Positions 42,800-51,735 of a stretch of DNA of 57,072 nt are shown here, piece by piece. The notes beneath the pieces are model-generated. The model saw only the letters and a program-made list of their open reading frames with translations. It was not told the origin of the DNA and did no database searches. This stretch comes from Anaeroplasmataceae bacterium. GTDB lineage: Bacteria; Bacillota_I; Bacilli_A; Acholeplasmatales; Anaeroplasmataceae. The position numbers were made by a program, and so were the translations under genes. The stretch covers positions 1 to 57,072 of the forward strand of contig JAIDZC010000029.1 in NCBI GenBank assembly GCA_029057785.1, written 5' to 3'. Position 1 is the first letter of the stretch, and every line of letters starts with the position of its first letter.

Positions 42800-43345
42800 A
42801 TGAGAAGATGGTATATTGTAGGAACCTATTCTGGTTATGAAAACGCAGTTAAGCAGGACTTAGAAAAGCGTAAGGAAACCATGAATATGCAAGATAAAAT
42901 TTATCAGGTTATGGTTCCTGAGGAAACTGTAGAAGTGACAGATAAAAAGGGAAAGAAAAAGCAAAAGGTAACTAAGCTATTCCCTGGTTATGTTTTCGTT
43001 GAGATGGAAGTTGAAGGCGAAATGGACGAAAAGGCTTGGTTTATGATTCGTAACACACCAAAGGTTACTGGTTTCTTAGGTTCTAGTGGTGGTGGTACCA
43101 AACCAGTTCCAGTACCAGTTGATGAGATGAATCGTATCCTAATATCTTTAGGTATGGTTGAAAAATCAGTTATGGACTTCAAGGTTGGGGATCATATTGA
43201 AATCGTTTCTGGTCCATTTGAGGGCAGAACATTTGATATTGCTTCTGTAAATCCAGATGCAGAAGAAGTAATTGTATTAGTAGAAATGTTTGGTGGAAGA
43301 TCAACACAAATGACTTTCAGTTTTAAACAAATTCGCAAAATCTAA
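42800..43345 (+). CDS. nusG: Transcription antitermination/termination factor NusG
   Basis: NusG (181 residues) has the NGN domain, WYIVGTYSGYENAVKQDL at the start and PGYVFVEMEVEGE in the middle, with the characteristic VTGFLGSSGG loop, then a KOW domain in DHIEIVSGPFEGRTFDI. It binds RNA polymerase and affects pausing, termination and coupling to translation. It is the last gene of the rpmG-secE-nusG unit. Confidence 0.97.
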   Translation: MRRWYIVGTYSGYENAVKQDLEKRKETMNMQDKIYQVMVPEETVEVTDKKGKKKQKVTKLFPGYVFVEMEVEGEMDEKAWFMIRNTPKVTGFLGSSGGGTKPVPVPVDEMNRILISLGMVEKSVMDFKVGDHIEIVSGPFEGRTFDIASVNPDAEEVIVLVEMFGGRSTQMTFSFKQIRKI

Positions 43346-43355
43346 CAAATAAATC

Positions 43356-43384
43356 TTGAATTATAATCTTTTATATGTTAGAAT
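43356..43384 (+). promoter_or_regulatory. Promoter of rpmE
   Basis: TTGAAT, 17 bases, TAGAAT; a second possible -10 (TATAAT) is inside the spacer. Confidence 0.65.
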
Positions 43385-43436
43385 AATTTGAAAACTTTCT
43401 ATGATAGTAAATCATGGCGGAAGGAGTGTATTTAGC

Positions 43437-43646
43437 ATGAAACAAGGAATCCATCCAGAATATAAGACAGTAAAGGTAACATGTACTACTTGTGGTAGTG
43501 TATTCGAATCAGGATCTGTATTAGGTGAGATTCGTGTTGATACTTGTTCAAATTGTCATCCATTCTACACTGGTAAACAAGCATTTACTCAGGCAGATGG
43601 TCGTGTTGAAAAGTTCAACAAGCGTTATGGCGTTAAGAATAACTAA
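43437..43646 (+). CDS. rpmE: 50S ribosomal protein L31
   Basis: A 69-residue L31 with KQGIHPEYK at the start, CTTCG, and [12 protein letters not shown], the zinc-binding four-cysteine type. The ATG at 43437 has GGAAGGAG upstream; the in-frame ATG at 43401 lacks a ribosome site and does not match the family. It forms its own transcription unit. Confidence 0.96.
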   Translation: MKQGIHPEYKTVKVTCTTCGSVFESGSVLGEIRVDTCSNCHPFYTGKQAFTQADGRVEKFNKRYGVKNN

Positions 43647-43656
43647 TGAAAAATAT

Positions 43657-43678
43657 AGCCCTATAGGGCTTTTTTTCT
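43657..43678 (+). terminator. Intrinsic terminator of rpmE
   Basis: AGCCC-TATA-GGGCT followed by TTTTTTCT. Confidence 0.9.
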
Positions 43679-43701
43679 AGGGAAAAGGAGTTAAAGTTGT
43701 T

Positions 43702-44280
43702 ATGCAGTATCATTTAGATAAACCAGGCTGGATAGAGGTTGTATGTGGCCCAATGTTTGCCGGAAAAACAGAAGAATTGATTCGTCGTGTAAAACGTATG
43801 GATTTTGCCAAAAAGAAATATTTAATTTTTAAACCAACTATAGATGATCGTTATGCGATTTCTGAGGTTGTATCTCATAGTCAGCGCAAGGTAAAAGCAA
43901 TCAATATTTCCTCATCTGCTGAAATAAGAAAACATTTAACAGATGATGTAGAGGCAGTCTTAATTGATGAGGTGCAATTTTTTGATTCTGAGGTTGTCGA
44001 GGTTTGTAGGGATTTGGCAAATCAAGGCTTAAGAGTTATTTGTACAGGTCTAGACTGTGACTTTAGAGGAAATCCTTTTCCAATTGTGGCAAGTCTGCTT
44101 GCTATGGCAGAAAGTATTACTAAGCTTACAGCAATATGTGTATGTTGTGGTAGTGAGGCAACAATGACTCAGCGTATCATCAATGGAAAGCCAGCAAAAT
44201 ATAGTGATCCTACGATTTTAGTTGGAGAAAAGGAATCCTACGAACCTAGATGTCGTAAATGTCATGTGATAGTAAAATGA
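43702..44280 (+). CDS. tdk: Thymidine kinase
   Basis: Type II thymidine kinase: Walker A GPMFAGKTEELIRR, DEVQFF (Walker B), the lasso loop and zinc cysteines in CVCCGSEATMTQR and CRKCH. It phosphorylates thymidine for salvage. The stop overlaps the tadA start region by ATGA. AAAAGGAG precedes the start. Confidence 0.97.
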   Translation: MQYHLDKPGWIEVVCGPMFAGKTEELIRRVKRMDFAKKKYLIFKPTIDDRYAISEVVSHSQRKVKAINISSSAEIRKHLTDDVEAVLIDEVQFFDSEVVEVCRDLANQGLRVICTGLDCDFRGNPFPIVASLLAMAESITKLTAICVCCGSEATMTQRIINGKPAKYSDPTILVGEKESYEPRCRKCHVIVK

Positions 44281-44729
44281 TGCATGAATATTTTATGAAA
44301 GAAGCTTTAAAAGAAGCTCAAAAAGCATATCTGAAAAATGAAACTCCTATTGGTGCTGTTGCGGTGTATGAGGATAAAATTATCGCAAGAGCACACAATC
44401 AAAGAGAAATAAAACAAGATTCTACAATGCATGCAGAAATACAAATAATTCAAAAGGCATGTAAAAAACTAGGAACATGGCGTTTAGAGAATGTAAGCAT
44501 TTATGTGACTCTAGAACCTTGTGTAATGTGTGCAGGTGCTATGATTCAAGCAAGAGTGGAAAAGGTTTATTATGGTGCTAAAAATGATCGTTTTGGAGCT
44601 CATCAAGGTGCTGTTCACCTATTTGAAGTTCCTTTCAATCACTTTGTTCATGTGGAAGGAGGAATTTTAGAAGAAGAATGTTCTTCTATGATTTCTTCCT
44701 TTTTTAAAGAGCTACGATTAAAGTCTTGA
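44277..44729 (+). CDS. tadA: tRNA-specific adenosine deaminase
   Basis: TadA deaminates A34 to inosine in tRNA-Arg(ACG). The zinc site is H-A-E in MHAEIQII and PCVMC in LEPCVMCAGA. Length about 150 is standard. The frame can be extended to 44259 but the ATG pair at 44277/44280 overlapping the tdk stop is the likely start. The neighbouring SRP RNA gene is downstream, a common order. Confidence 0.94.
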   Translation: MMHEYFMKEALKEAQKAYLKNETPIGAVAVYEDKIIARAHNQREIKQDSTMHAEIQIIQKACKKLGTWRLENVSIYVTLEPCVMCAGAMIQARVEKVYYGAKNDRFGAHQGAVHLFEVPFNHFVHVEGGILEEECSSMISSFFKELRLKS

Positions 44730-44751
44730 AATTATTAATTTGTTATGGTAT

Positions 44752-44757
44752 TATAAT
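44752..44757 (+). promoter_or_regulatory. Promoter -10 of the SRP RNA
   Basis: TATAAT ends 5 bases before the first base of the RNA stem. TTGAAA at 44726 is 20 bases away, longer than usual; the -35 is therefore uncertain. Confidence 0.6.
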
Positions 44758-44762
44758 GTAGT

Positions 44763-44846
44763 CCTTAATCAATTATGTACGGTGAACCAGGTCAGGACCG
44801 GAAGGTAGCAGCCTTAAGCTAGTAGGTAATGTGGTTAAGGCGTTTT
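44763..44846 (+). ncRNA. ffs: Signal recognition particle RNA, small bacterial type
   Basis: The universal helix-8 core GGTCAGGACCGGAAGGTAGC lies at 44790-44809. The ends CCTTAA (44763) and TTAAGG (44835-44840) pair, and GTTTTTATTTT follows. Length of about 80 bases means the short 4.5S form without the Alu domain, as opposed to the long Bacillus form. It works with Ffh to target membrane proteins. Confidence 0.95.
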
Positions 44847-44879
44847 TATTTTACAATTTAGATATTTTTTGCCAAACAA

Positions 44880-44916
44880 AAACGGATAAATCAGAAAATT
44901 TATCCGTTTATTTGTT
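44880..44916. terminator. Bidirectional terminator between ffs and the aminopeptidase
   Basis: A perfect 12-bp stem AAACGGATAAAT with ATTTATCCGTTT, 6-base loop. T-rich tracts lie on both sides (ATTTGTTTT to the right; TTTTTGTTTGG on the minus strand). Confidence 0.88.
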
Positions 44917-46695
44917 TTATATCTCTCTTGTATAATTTTTTAACCATTCCACTTCATCCGCTTCAAGATGTGGACTTATTAGCTTAAATACTTTTTTATG
45001 ATACTGATTTAACCAATTCTTTTCCTCTGCATTCAAAAGATTTACATCTATTGCATCTAAGTCGATTGGAGCATATGTAATGGTTTCAAAGCCTAAGAAT
45101 TCACCGAATTCACTTTTTCCTTTTGGAACACAAACCATTTCATTTTCAATACGAATACCATATTTATTTTCTAAATAGATTCCTGGTTCATTTGTTGTAA
45201 TCATACCTGGAACAAATTCTGCTGAGTCATTTCGTTCGGGAACGATTTGCCATCTAAACCCATTAGGAGCTTCATGGACGGAAAGAAGAAATCCTACACC
45301 ATGGCCTGTTCCACACTTGTAATCTAAGAGTTGCTTCCATATAGGACCACGAGCTAAAATGTCAAGATTTAACCCTTTTATACCTTTAAGAAATACAGCT
45401 TCAGATAGTGCAATTACAGATTTTAAAACCGTTGTAAAGTGTAACTTTTGCATATCTGTAAGATTACCTAATGCTAATGTTCTAGTGATATCTGTTGTTC
45501 CATCAAGATAATGACCGCCAGAATCAATTAAAAGAAAGTCGTTAGGTTCTAGAGTGTAATTGGATTCTGTTGTTGCAGAATAATGCATCATCGCCCCATG
45601 ATCCTTATAAGCACAAATCGTATCAAAAGAGATATCAACAAAACTTTCTTGTGCTTGTCTTAGTTTTTGTAAATAAGATTGAACAGTAAGTTCACTTAAG
45701 GAAGAGTCCTCTTGGATATTTGTCTTTACATAATACATCCATTTTGTAAATGCAACCCCATCCTTTATATGTGCATGAATTGTGTTGTCAATCTCAACTT
45801 TATTTTTAATTGCTTTTAGTAACAGAGAGGGATCTGCTTTGTTGATTAAAGTATTCTCATCCTTTAATTTGGAATAAAGAGTATAGTTGGCCTTGTTTAA
45901 ATCCAACAAAATAGTCTTATTTTCTATTGTAGAAAGATAGGTATAAAAATCAGAATACTCATGAACCTCTATTTCATTTTCTTTTAAATATTTTTCTATG
46001 ATTTTATCGATTTTTTTTGTATCAATAAATAAATGACAGTTTTCTTGATCAATAACTGTAAATGCTAAAAATACTGGTGTATGAGGAATGTCATTTGCTC
46101 GCAAATTATAAAGCCATGCCTGATCCTCAAGACTGGATAGAATATGTACATCTGCTTGATATTCAATAAGCTTTTGCTTGATTTCATCTAGCTTTTCCTT
46201 ATAACTTTTTCCTGAGAAAAATTCTTCTAGCTTGTAAAGAAAAGAAAAAGGTAAGCGAGGACGGTCCTCCCAAATATCAGATATCAGATCAATGTCTGAA
46301 TTTATTTTTATATTTGGTATTTTTTCAATAAGCTTTAATACAAAAGAAGTAGGCATTACGGTCCCTTCAAAAGCGATTGTGCTATTTTCCTTTAGATTGG
46401 ATGTCAAAAATTCTTCAATGGTTGGAACTCCGTTTGTTCCTTGCTTCATTAGAGTTATATTTTTTCCTTCTAATTGTTTACTTGCTTGGATATGATATCT
46501 TCCATCTGTCCAAAGAAAAGATTTCTTTGGCGTAATAACTAGTGTTCCAGCAGAGCCTGTAAATCCTGAAAGGAAGGCTCTTGTTTTATAATACTCGCAA
46601 AGATATTCGCTATTATGATCATCAGCAGTCGGAATAATATATGCATCAATTCCATTTTGTACTAATTTTTTTTGAATTTGTCTAATTTTATCCAT
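44917..46695 (-). CDS. pepP: Xaa-Pro aminopeptidase (aminopeptidase P family)
   Basis: A 592-residue M24B peptidase of the large form: two creatinase-like N-terminal domains (about 1-300) and a pita-bread catalytic domain. Metal ligands are the two Asp of LLIDSGGHYLDGTTDITR, His in CGTGHGVGFLLSVHEAP, and Glu in TTNEPGIY and GIRIENEM. It removes N-terminal residues before proline, in the cytoplasm. The start at 46695 puts GGTGAT 4 bases before the ATG; in-frame GTG 46704 and ATG 46701 lie within the ribosome site. The only minus-strand gene in this neighbourhood. Confidence 0.94.
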   Translation of the reverse strand: MDKIRQIQKKLVQNGIDAYIIPTADDHNSEYLCEYYKTRAFLSGFTGSAGTLVITPKKSFLWTDGRYHIQASKQLEGKNITLMKQGTNGVPTIEEFLTSNLKENSTIAFEGTVMPTSFVLKLIEKIPNIKINSDIDLISDIWEDRPRLPFSFLYKLEEFFSGKSYKEKLDEIKQKLIEYQADVHILSSLEDQAWLYNLRANDIPHTPVFLAFTVIDQENCHLFIDTKKIDKIIEKYLKENEIEVHEYSDFYTYLSTIENKTILLDLNKANYTLYSKLKDENTLINKADPSLLLKAIKNKVEIDNTIHAHIKDGVAFTKWMYYVKTNIQEDSSLSELTVQSYLQKLRQAQESFVDISFDTICAYKDHGAMMHYSATTESNYTLEPNDFLLIDSGGHYLDGTTDITRTLALGNLTDMQKLHFTTVLKSVIALSEAVFLKGIKGLNLDILARGPIWKQLLDYKCGTGHGVGFLLSVHEAPNGFRWQIVPERNDSAEFVPGMITTNEPGIYLENKYGIRIENEMVCVPKGKSEFGEFLGFETITYAPIDLDAIDVNLLNAEEKNWLNQYHKKVFKLISPHLEADEVEWLKNYTREI

Positions 46696-46755
46696 ATTCA
46701 TCACCTGTTTTCTATTATAACTTTTTTTAATAAAAAAAGAAATAGATTTCTTTTA

Positions 46756-46784
46756 TTGAAAAAAATAAATTATTGTGGCATAAT
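46756..46784 (+). promoter_or_regulatory. Promoter of the CvpA-like gene
   Basis: TTGAAA, 17 bases, extended TGGCATAAT. Confidence 0.75.
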
Positions 46785-46819
46785 AAGGACATATTAAATA
46801 TGGATAGGATGTGATTTTA

Positions 46820-47542
46820 GTGGATTTAAAGATTTGTGGTATTATTGATATCATATTAATATTACTGATTATCCTAAGCTTATTTATAGGCTATAAAAAA
46901 GGTTTTTTAAAAAAAGCTATAGGACTAATTGGATTATTTGTAGCTTTAGCAGTAGCGTTTGTCTTTTGTTCACAATTGGCTGGTGCATTTGAGTCCTCTG
47001 GAATTATCTATAAGCCTATTTTTGAGAATATAAAAAATAATGTTTTAGAGTCGGAAATATTTCAAACTGCAGGTGGAAAGGATGCAACTATTGCGGATGT
47101 TTTGGTTTCAATGAAGATTCCTAGATTTCTAGCAAATATGTTTGCTGCAAATATAGCGGATGGTACAACTGTAGAAGTAGTCGCTTCCAATATATCACAT
47201 TTCTTTTCTCATATTATCACGGTTATCATTAGTTTCTTCATTTTGTTTGTGGGTGTATTTATAGCAGCAATTCTTTTGAAAATTATAACTACTATATTAA
47301 GAGGGAATGCGATTATTCGAGCGATTGACGGAATATTAGGTATGGCTTTATATTTCTGTCTGATGATGATTATGGTATATGCCGTATTTGCAATTATGCG
47401 ATTATTAGGACATTTTGAATTTTTTGCAGGATGTCAAAAATTCTTAAATGTGGATATGAAATTAAATGAAGATACATTTAGATTATCAAAATTCTTTTAT
47501 CAGCATAACGTGATTTATTCGTTTTTTGATATATTTTTTTAA
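46820..47542 (+). CDS. CvpA family membrane protein
   Basis: This 240-residue protein has four hydrophobic helices; the N-terminal block IIDIILILLIILSLFIGYKKGFL and the final region RAIDGILGMALYF match the CvpA family (colicin V production). Family members in Firmicutes have been linked to envelope and biofilm traits, but their activity is unclear. I chose GTG at 46820, which has AGGATGTGAT and 3-4 bases upstream; an in-frame GTG at 46811 is part of that ribosome site. A single-gene unit. Confidence 0.85.
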   Translation: MDLKICGIIDIILILLIILSLFIGYKKGFLKKAIGLIGLFVALAVAFVFCSQLAGAFESSGIIYKPIFENIKNNVLESEIFQTAGGKDATIADVLVSMKIPRFLANMFAANIADGTTVEVVASNISHFFSHIITVIISFFILFVGVFIAAILLKIITTILRGNAIIRAIDGILGMALYFCLMMIMVYAVFAIMRLLGHFEFFAGCQKFLNVDMKLNEDTFRLSKFFYQHNVIYSFFDIFF

Positions 47543-47591
47543 AGGAACTGTGATTTATTTCATAGTTTTTCTTTTAAAGTGAAGTTTGCTA

Positions 47592-47600
47592 TGATATAAT
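47592..47600 (+). promoter_or_regulatory. Extended -10 promoter
   Basis: TGATATAAT is 31 bases before the next gene. No good -35. Confidence 0.6.
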
Positions 47601-47631
47601 AATCTATATAACCTAGAAAGGAAAATGTGAT

Positions 47632-48327
47632 ATGAGAATTAATCCAAAATTATTTACAATTGCTAATGAAGCAGACCCTGTAGATGTACAGGAATTTGAT
47701 GGAAGAAAAGTAGAAGTGTTTATGATGGAGCCTTATCCTCAAGTGAAAGAGGAATTTATTAATAAAGGGAAATTTGCTGTTTGGTCTTCAATAGATGGTG
47801 TAAATTATCGTCTATTTATTGAAGATGGCTACTATAATGAGTTAAAGCCATTATACTCTCAAGCAATTAATAAGATATGGGTGGATTTTTGGGATACATG
47901 TGAGGCGGTTTCTAAAAAAATGTCTCGATATGTAATTCTACCCGTTACAGTAGCTGCTATTGGAGGCTGTATTGGATTTTCATTTGTTGATAAAATAGGA
48001 ATTTATTTGATGATTGCAGTTGTTGTAATTGCTTTTGTTGTAATGCTATTTTGTAATCGTTTAACAAGAAAGAAAATTTACGATGCAAATGCTGCAAGTG
48101 TAGAATTAATCAAAAAATCTTTAGGCGGAACTAAGGAGTTTGATGAAATTCTAGAACGTCAAAAAAATTATATGGATAGTTATTATGATAGTCTATATCC
48201 AGATGAGGAAGAAGATTTTGAAGATGAAAATGCTGAGGAATTACCAGCGCCTAAAGTAGAAGAAGTGGAAGTTGTTGAAGATACTTCAGAAAAAGAAGTT
48301 GTTGAAGAGGCTGAAAAGAATGAATAA
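47632..48327 (+). CDS. Membrane protein of unknown function
   Basis: This 231-residue protein has a soluble N-terminal part (1-100), two adjacent membrane helices (about 105-145) and a long C-terminal acidic tail (EEEDFEDENAEELPAPKVEE). I recognise no family. AGAAAGGA supplies the ribosome site. The stop overlaps the transketolase start by 8 bases, so translation of tkt is coupled to it. Confidence 0.85.
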   Translation: MRINPKLFTIANEADPVDVQEFDGRKVEVFMMEPYPQVKEEFINKGKFAVWSSIDGVNYRLFIEDGYYNELKPLYSQAINKIWVDFWDTCEAVSKKMSRYVILPVTVAAIGGCIGFSFVDKIGIYLMIAVVVIAFVVMLFCNRLTRKKIYDANAASVELIKKSLGGTKEFDEILERQKNYMDSYYDSLYPDEEEDFEDENAEELPAPKVEEVEVVEDTSEKEVVEEAEKNE

Positions 48328-50290
48328 TTATATTGATGATGAGTGTATAACAGCACTTCGTGTAATAGGTGCTGAGATGATTACCAAAGCTAAAAGTGGT
48401 CATCCCGGCATAGTATTAGGTGCTGCCCCAATTTTACATACATTATTTACAAGACATATTAATATAGATTCAAATGATGAAAAATGGTTTGATCGTGATC
48501 GTTTTGTATTATCAGCTGGACATGGATCTGCCTTATTATATTTGATGCTCCATTTTTCTGGTTTTGATATACCTATGAAAGAATTGGCAAATTTCAGACA
48601 AAAAGATAGTTTAACTCCAGGTCATCCTGAATATGGGCACACACCAGGTGTAGAAATGACTACTGGTCCTTTAGGACAGGGAATTTCCACTGCGGTTGGA
48701 TTAGCTATTGCTGAAGCACATTTGGCTGCCAAGTTTAATAAACAACATTGTGAAATTATTAATCATAATACCTATGTTCTTTGTGGAGATGGTGATCTTC
48801 AAGAGGGTGTTTCTATGGAAGCTATGTCTTTAGCAGGTCATCTTCGTTTGAATAAGCTCATTGTTTTATATGATTCAAATGATATTCAATTAGATGGTTC
48901 TGTTTCTCTTGCTGCTTCAGATTCAATCGGAAACAAAGTAAAGGCTATGAACTGGAATTATCTTAGAGTAGAAGATGGAAACAATGTTGAAGAAATTGAT
49001 GAGGCTATCAAGCAAGCAAAGCAATCTGATAAGCCTACTTTAATTGAAATTAAAACAGAGATTGGATATGGAGCTCCTACGAGTGGAGAGTCTTCAGTAC
49101 ACGGAAAACCATTGACTGAGGATGAATTGGCTATCCTTAAGGATAATTTAAATTCTCGTCAAATGGCATTTACAGTATCTAAGGAAGTAAGTGATTATTT
49201 TCATGCTTCTATAGTTGTACGTGGTAGTCAAGCAAATTCTAATTGGAATTATTTGATGTCTGAATATGCAAAAAAATATGCAGAAGATTATGACCTTTTA
49301 AATCAATATATGTTTAATGATTTAAAGATTGAAAATTATGAAGGACTACCTGAATTTCCTGTAGGAAGTAGCGTTTCTACTCGTGTGGTTATGGGTAAGG
49401 TACTGGATTGGTTATCTTCTAAATTACCTAACCTTATGGGTGGATCTGCAGATTTAACACCTTCTACAATGGTAAAGGGAACTGGTGGTATTTTTAGTAA
49501 GGTAAATCCTACTGGTAGAAATATTAAGTTTGGTGTTCGCGAGCATGCAATGGCAGCAATTACGAATGGTATTACACTACATGGTAGTTTGAGAGGCTTT
49601 TGTGCAGGTTTCTTTGTATTTAGTGACTATATGAAACCAGCGATTCGTTTGGCAGCAATTATGCACTTACCATCCTTATTTTTCTTTTCTCATGATTCAG
49701 TTTGTGTAGGAGAGGATGGTCCAACGCATCAGCCGGTTGAGCAATTGGCAATGTTTAGAAGTATGCCAGATACCCATGTGTTCCGCCCTGCTGATGCAAA
49801 GGAGATGGCTTCTGCATTATTGCTTTCTATGGAGATTAAAGATAATCCTACAATTATTGTGTCTTCTAGACAAAATCTTGAGGTGCTTGATTGTACAGAT
49901 TTTGATGGTGTTTCTAAAGGAGCATATATTGCATTTGAGCCTAAAGGGACACCAGGTGCTTTATTTATCACTTGTGGTTCGGAACTAGCATTATGTATAA
50001 ATGTTGCCAAACGTTTAGAGAGTGAAGATATATTTGTTAGAGTTGTTTCTATGCCATCTATGGATTTGTTTGAAGCTCAAAGCGAGGAGTATAAGAATAT
50101 GATTATGCCTCGTAGAATTACAAAACGTATGGCCGTGGAAATGGGCTCTAGTATGTGCTGGTATAAATATGCATCTAAAGTTCATGGTATTGATGAATAT
50201 GGTAAATCTATGCCATTAAAGCACATTGCTGAAGCTTATGGCTTTACAGAAGAAGTTATCTATAATGAATTTTTAGATGTTGTAAAATAA
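48320..50290 (+). CDS. tkt: Transketolase
   Basis: This thiamine-diphosphate enzyme of the non-oxidative pentose phosphate pathway (656 residues) shows SGHPGIVLGAAPI, the TPP motif GDGDLQEGVSMEAMSLAG with the metal-binding N in YDSNDIQLDG, and the transketolase signature in HDSVCVGEDGPTHQPVEQ. The start at ATG 48320 fits the family beginning; the longer frame to 48272 lies within the upstream gene. It ends at a terminator. Confidence 0.97.
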   Translation: MNNYIDDECITALRVIGAEMITKAKSGHPGIVLGAAPILHTLFTRHINIDSNDEKWFDRDRFVLSAGHGSALLYLMLHFSGFDIPMKELANFRQKDSLTPGHPEYGHTPGVEMTTGPLGQGISTAVGLAIAEAHLAAKFNKQHCEIINHNTYVLCGDGDLQEGVSMEAMSLAGHLRLNKLIVLYDSNDIQLDGSVSLAASDSIGNKVKAMNWNYLRVEDGNNVEEIDEAIKQAKQSDKPTLIEIKTEIGYGAPTSGESSVHGKPLTEDELAILKDNLNSRQMAFTVSKEVSDYFHASIVVRGSQANSNWNYLMSEYAKKYAEDYDLLNQYMFNDLKIENYEGLPEFPVGSSVSTRVVMGKVLDWLSSKLPNLMGGSADLTPSTMVKGTGGIFSKVNPTGRNIKFGVREHAMAAITNGITLHGSLRGFCAGFFVFSDYMKPAIRLAAIMHLPSLFFFSHDSVCVGEDGPTHQPVEQLAMFRSMPDTHVFRPADAKEMASALLLSMEIKDNPTIIVSSRQNLEVLDCTDFDGVSKGAYIAFEPKGTPGALFITCGSELALCINVAKRLESEDIFVRVVSMPSMDLFEAQSEEYKNMIMPRRITKRMAVEMGSSMCWYKYASKVHGIDEYGKSMPLKHIAEAYGFTEEVIYNEFLDVVK

Positions 50291-50305
50291 GATAATAGAT
50301 GAAGA

Positions 50306-50335
50306 AAATAACTGGTTTTTACTAGTTATTTTTTC
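50306..50335 (+). terminator. Intrinsic terminator of tkt
   Basis: AAATAACT pairs with AGTTATTT, followed by TTTTC. Confidence 0.85.
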
Positions 50336-50352
50336 ACCTAGAAGGAGTAAAT

Positions 50353-51135
50353 ATGAATTACTTGAAAGTTGCTAAAGCGCAATTTTTAAAAGATTATAGT
50401 TTAAAGGAATTTCCACGTGAAGAAATTTACATTCAAAAATCTGTTCCATTTACAGCTGAATCTATGAACTATTTAAATGGAACACCTTTTTTAAATTTTG
50501 TTTCTTTTGGTAAGCAAGTGTTTATTAGCGCTAATCCGAGAATTTATGATTTTGCATACAAATATGCTAGGCATTGTAGCAATGAATTGTTTCGAGTGTT
50601 TGATGCACCTAATATTTTTCATTTAAATAATGAATTGGAAAAGTATGGCTATACTGTTGCACATCTTGCTCAATATTTTTTGTTAGATGATAATGAAATT
50701 GTAAAAGCAGAGTGTCCTTATCCACTAGAACTTTTATGCAAAGAACAAATAGAATCTTTATATGGTTTAGGATTTGAGATGGCTCTTTGTGGTACTACCA
50801 AAGGAAGAAGGTATGATGTGCTGGCAGTTGTATGTAAAATAGATAATCAAATTGTTGGTGTTGCAGGTTGTTCAAATGATGGAAAGGATATGTGGCAAAT
50901 TGGTGTAAATGTTTTGCCACAATATCAAAGAAGAGGGATTGGAACAGCTCTTGTTGTTCGTTTGTCCAAAGAAATACTAAAACTAGGAAAGTGTTCCTTT
51001 TATTGTTGTGCATGGAGTAATTTAGCTTCTAAAAGACTTGCCAGAAAGGCTGGGTTTGTAGATGGTTGGGTAGAATTATCTGCTAAGCCTATAGAAGAAG
51101 ATTGGATTAAAAAAATTAGGATGTTGGAGGGATAA
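50353..51135 (+). CDS. GNAT family acetyltransferase with extended N-terminus
   Basis: This 260-residue protein has a GNAT domain in its C-terminal half: acetyl-CoA loop YQRRGIGTALVVRL after the strand MWQIGVNVLP and the final ARKAGFVDGW. The first ~140 residues are unlike the usual N-terminal arm and may be a second degenerate GNAT fold (judged by eye). AGAAGGAG precedes the ATG. The substrate is unknown. Confidence 0.82.
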   Translation: MNYLKVAKAQFLKDYSLKEFPREEIYIQKSVPFTAESMNYLNGTPFLNFVSFGKQVFISANPRIYDFAYKYARHCSNELFRVFDAPNIFHLNNELEKYGYTVAHLAQYFLLDDNEIVKAECPYPLELLCKEQIESLYGLGFEMALCGTTKGRRYDVLAVVCKIDNQIVGVAGCSNDGKDMWQIGVNVLPQYQRRGIGTALVVRLSKEILKLGKCSFYCCAWSNLASKRLARKAGFVDGWVELSAKPIEEDWIKKIRMLEG

Positions 51136-51137
51136 TT

Positions 51138-51626
51138 TTGCAGCATTTACATTTTGGTTTTTCTTATATAGGTTTGATTTTTCTCCTTATGCTTTTTATC
51201 CCTAATATCATATGGGCAAAATTTAAACCCCAAGATTATGAATCAGTTGTCTCTAAAGAAAATAAGATTCTTATATGGTTTGAAAGAATTGGAGAGGTTT
51301 TGGTTTCCTGTCTGGTTTTGATATTTGATGATTTTAATATAAAGGAAATCACCTATTGGAGTTTATTTTTGTTGTTTGCTTTCCTTATAATGATACTATA
51401 TGAAATCTATTGGATTAAGTATTTTGTTAGTGAAAGAACTCTTAAGGATTTTTATAGTAGTATATTAGGTATTCCCGTTGCAGGAGCAACCTTGCCTATT
51501 CTAGCAATGCTATTCCTCAGCATTTACGGGAAAAATATTTTTCTACTAGCAGCCACTTTGATTTTAGGAATTGGGCATATTGGAATTCATTTACAGCATA
51601 AAAAAGAATTAAAAGAATCAAGTTAA
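51138..51626 (+). CDS. Integral membrane protein of unknown function
   Basis: This 162-residue protein has about five hydrophobic helices (e.g. LIFLLMLFIPNIIWAKF, LILGIGHIGIHLQHKKELK). The start is TTG, with TTGGAGGG 7 bases upstream, immediately after the acetyltransferase stop. No family recognised. GHIGIHLQHKK at the end is the most characteristic block. A terminator overlaps its stop. Confidence 0.82.
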   Translation: MQHLHFGFSYIGLIFLLMLFIPNIIWAKFKPQDYESVVSKENKILIWFERIGEVLVSCLVLIFDDFNIKEITYWSLFLLFAFLIMILYEIYWIKYFVSERTLKDFYSSILGIPVAGATLPILAMLFLSIYGKNIFLLAATLILGIGHIGIHLQHKKELKESS

Positions 51627-51645
51627 GGCTTGATTTTTTCTTTTT
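51616..51645 (+). terminator. Intrinsic terminator
   Basis: AATCAAG pairs with CTTGATT (loop TTAAGG), followed by TTTTCTTTTT. Confidence 0.88.
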
Positions 51646-51735
51646 ATAATTCTTGAATTTCAAGAGAAAACTATAAATGAAACATAAATAATGTATGTTT
51701 TTGTTTTACAATACAGATGTTAGGAGTGTGATTGT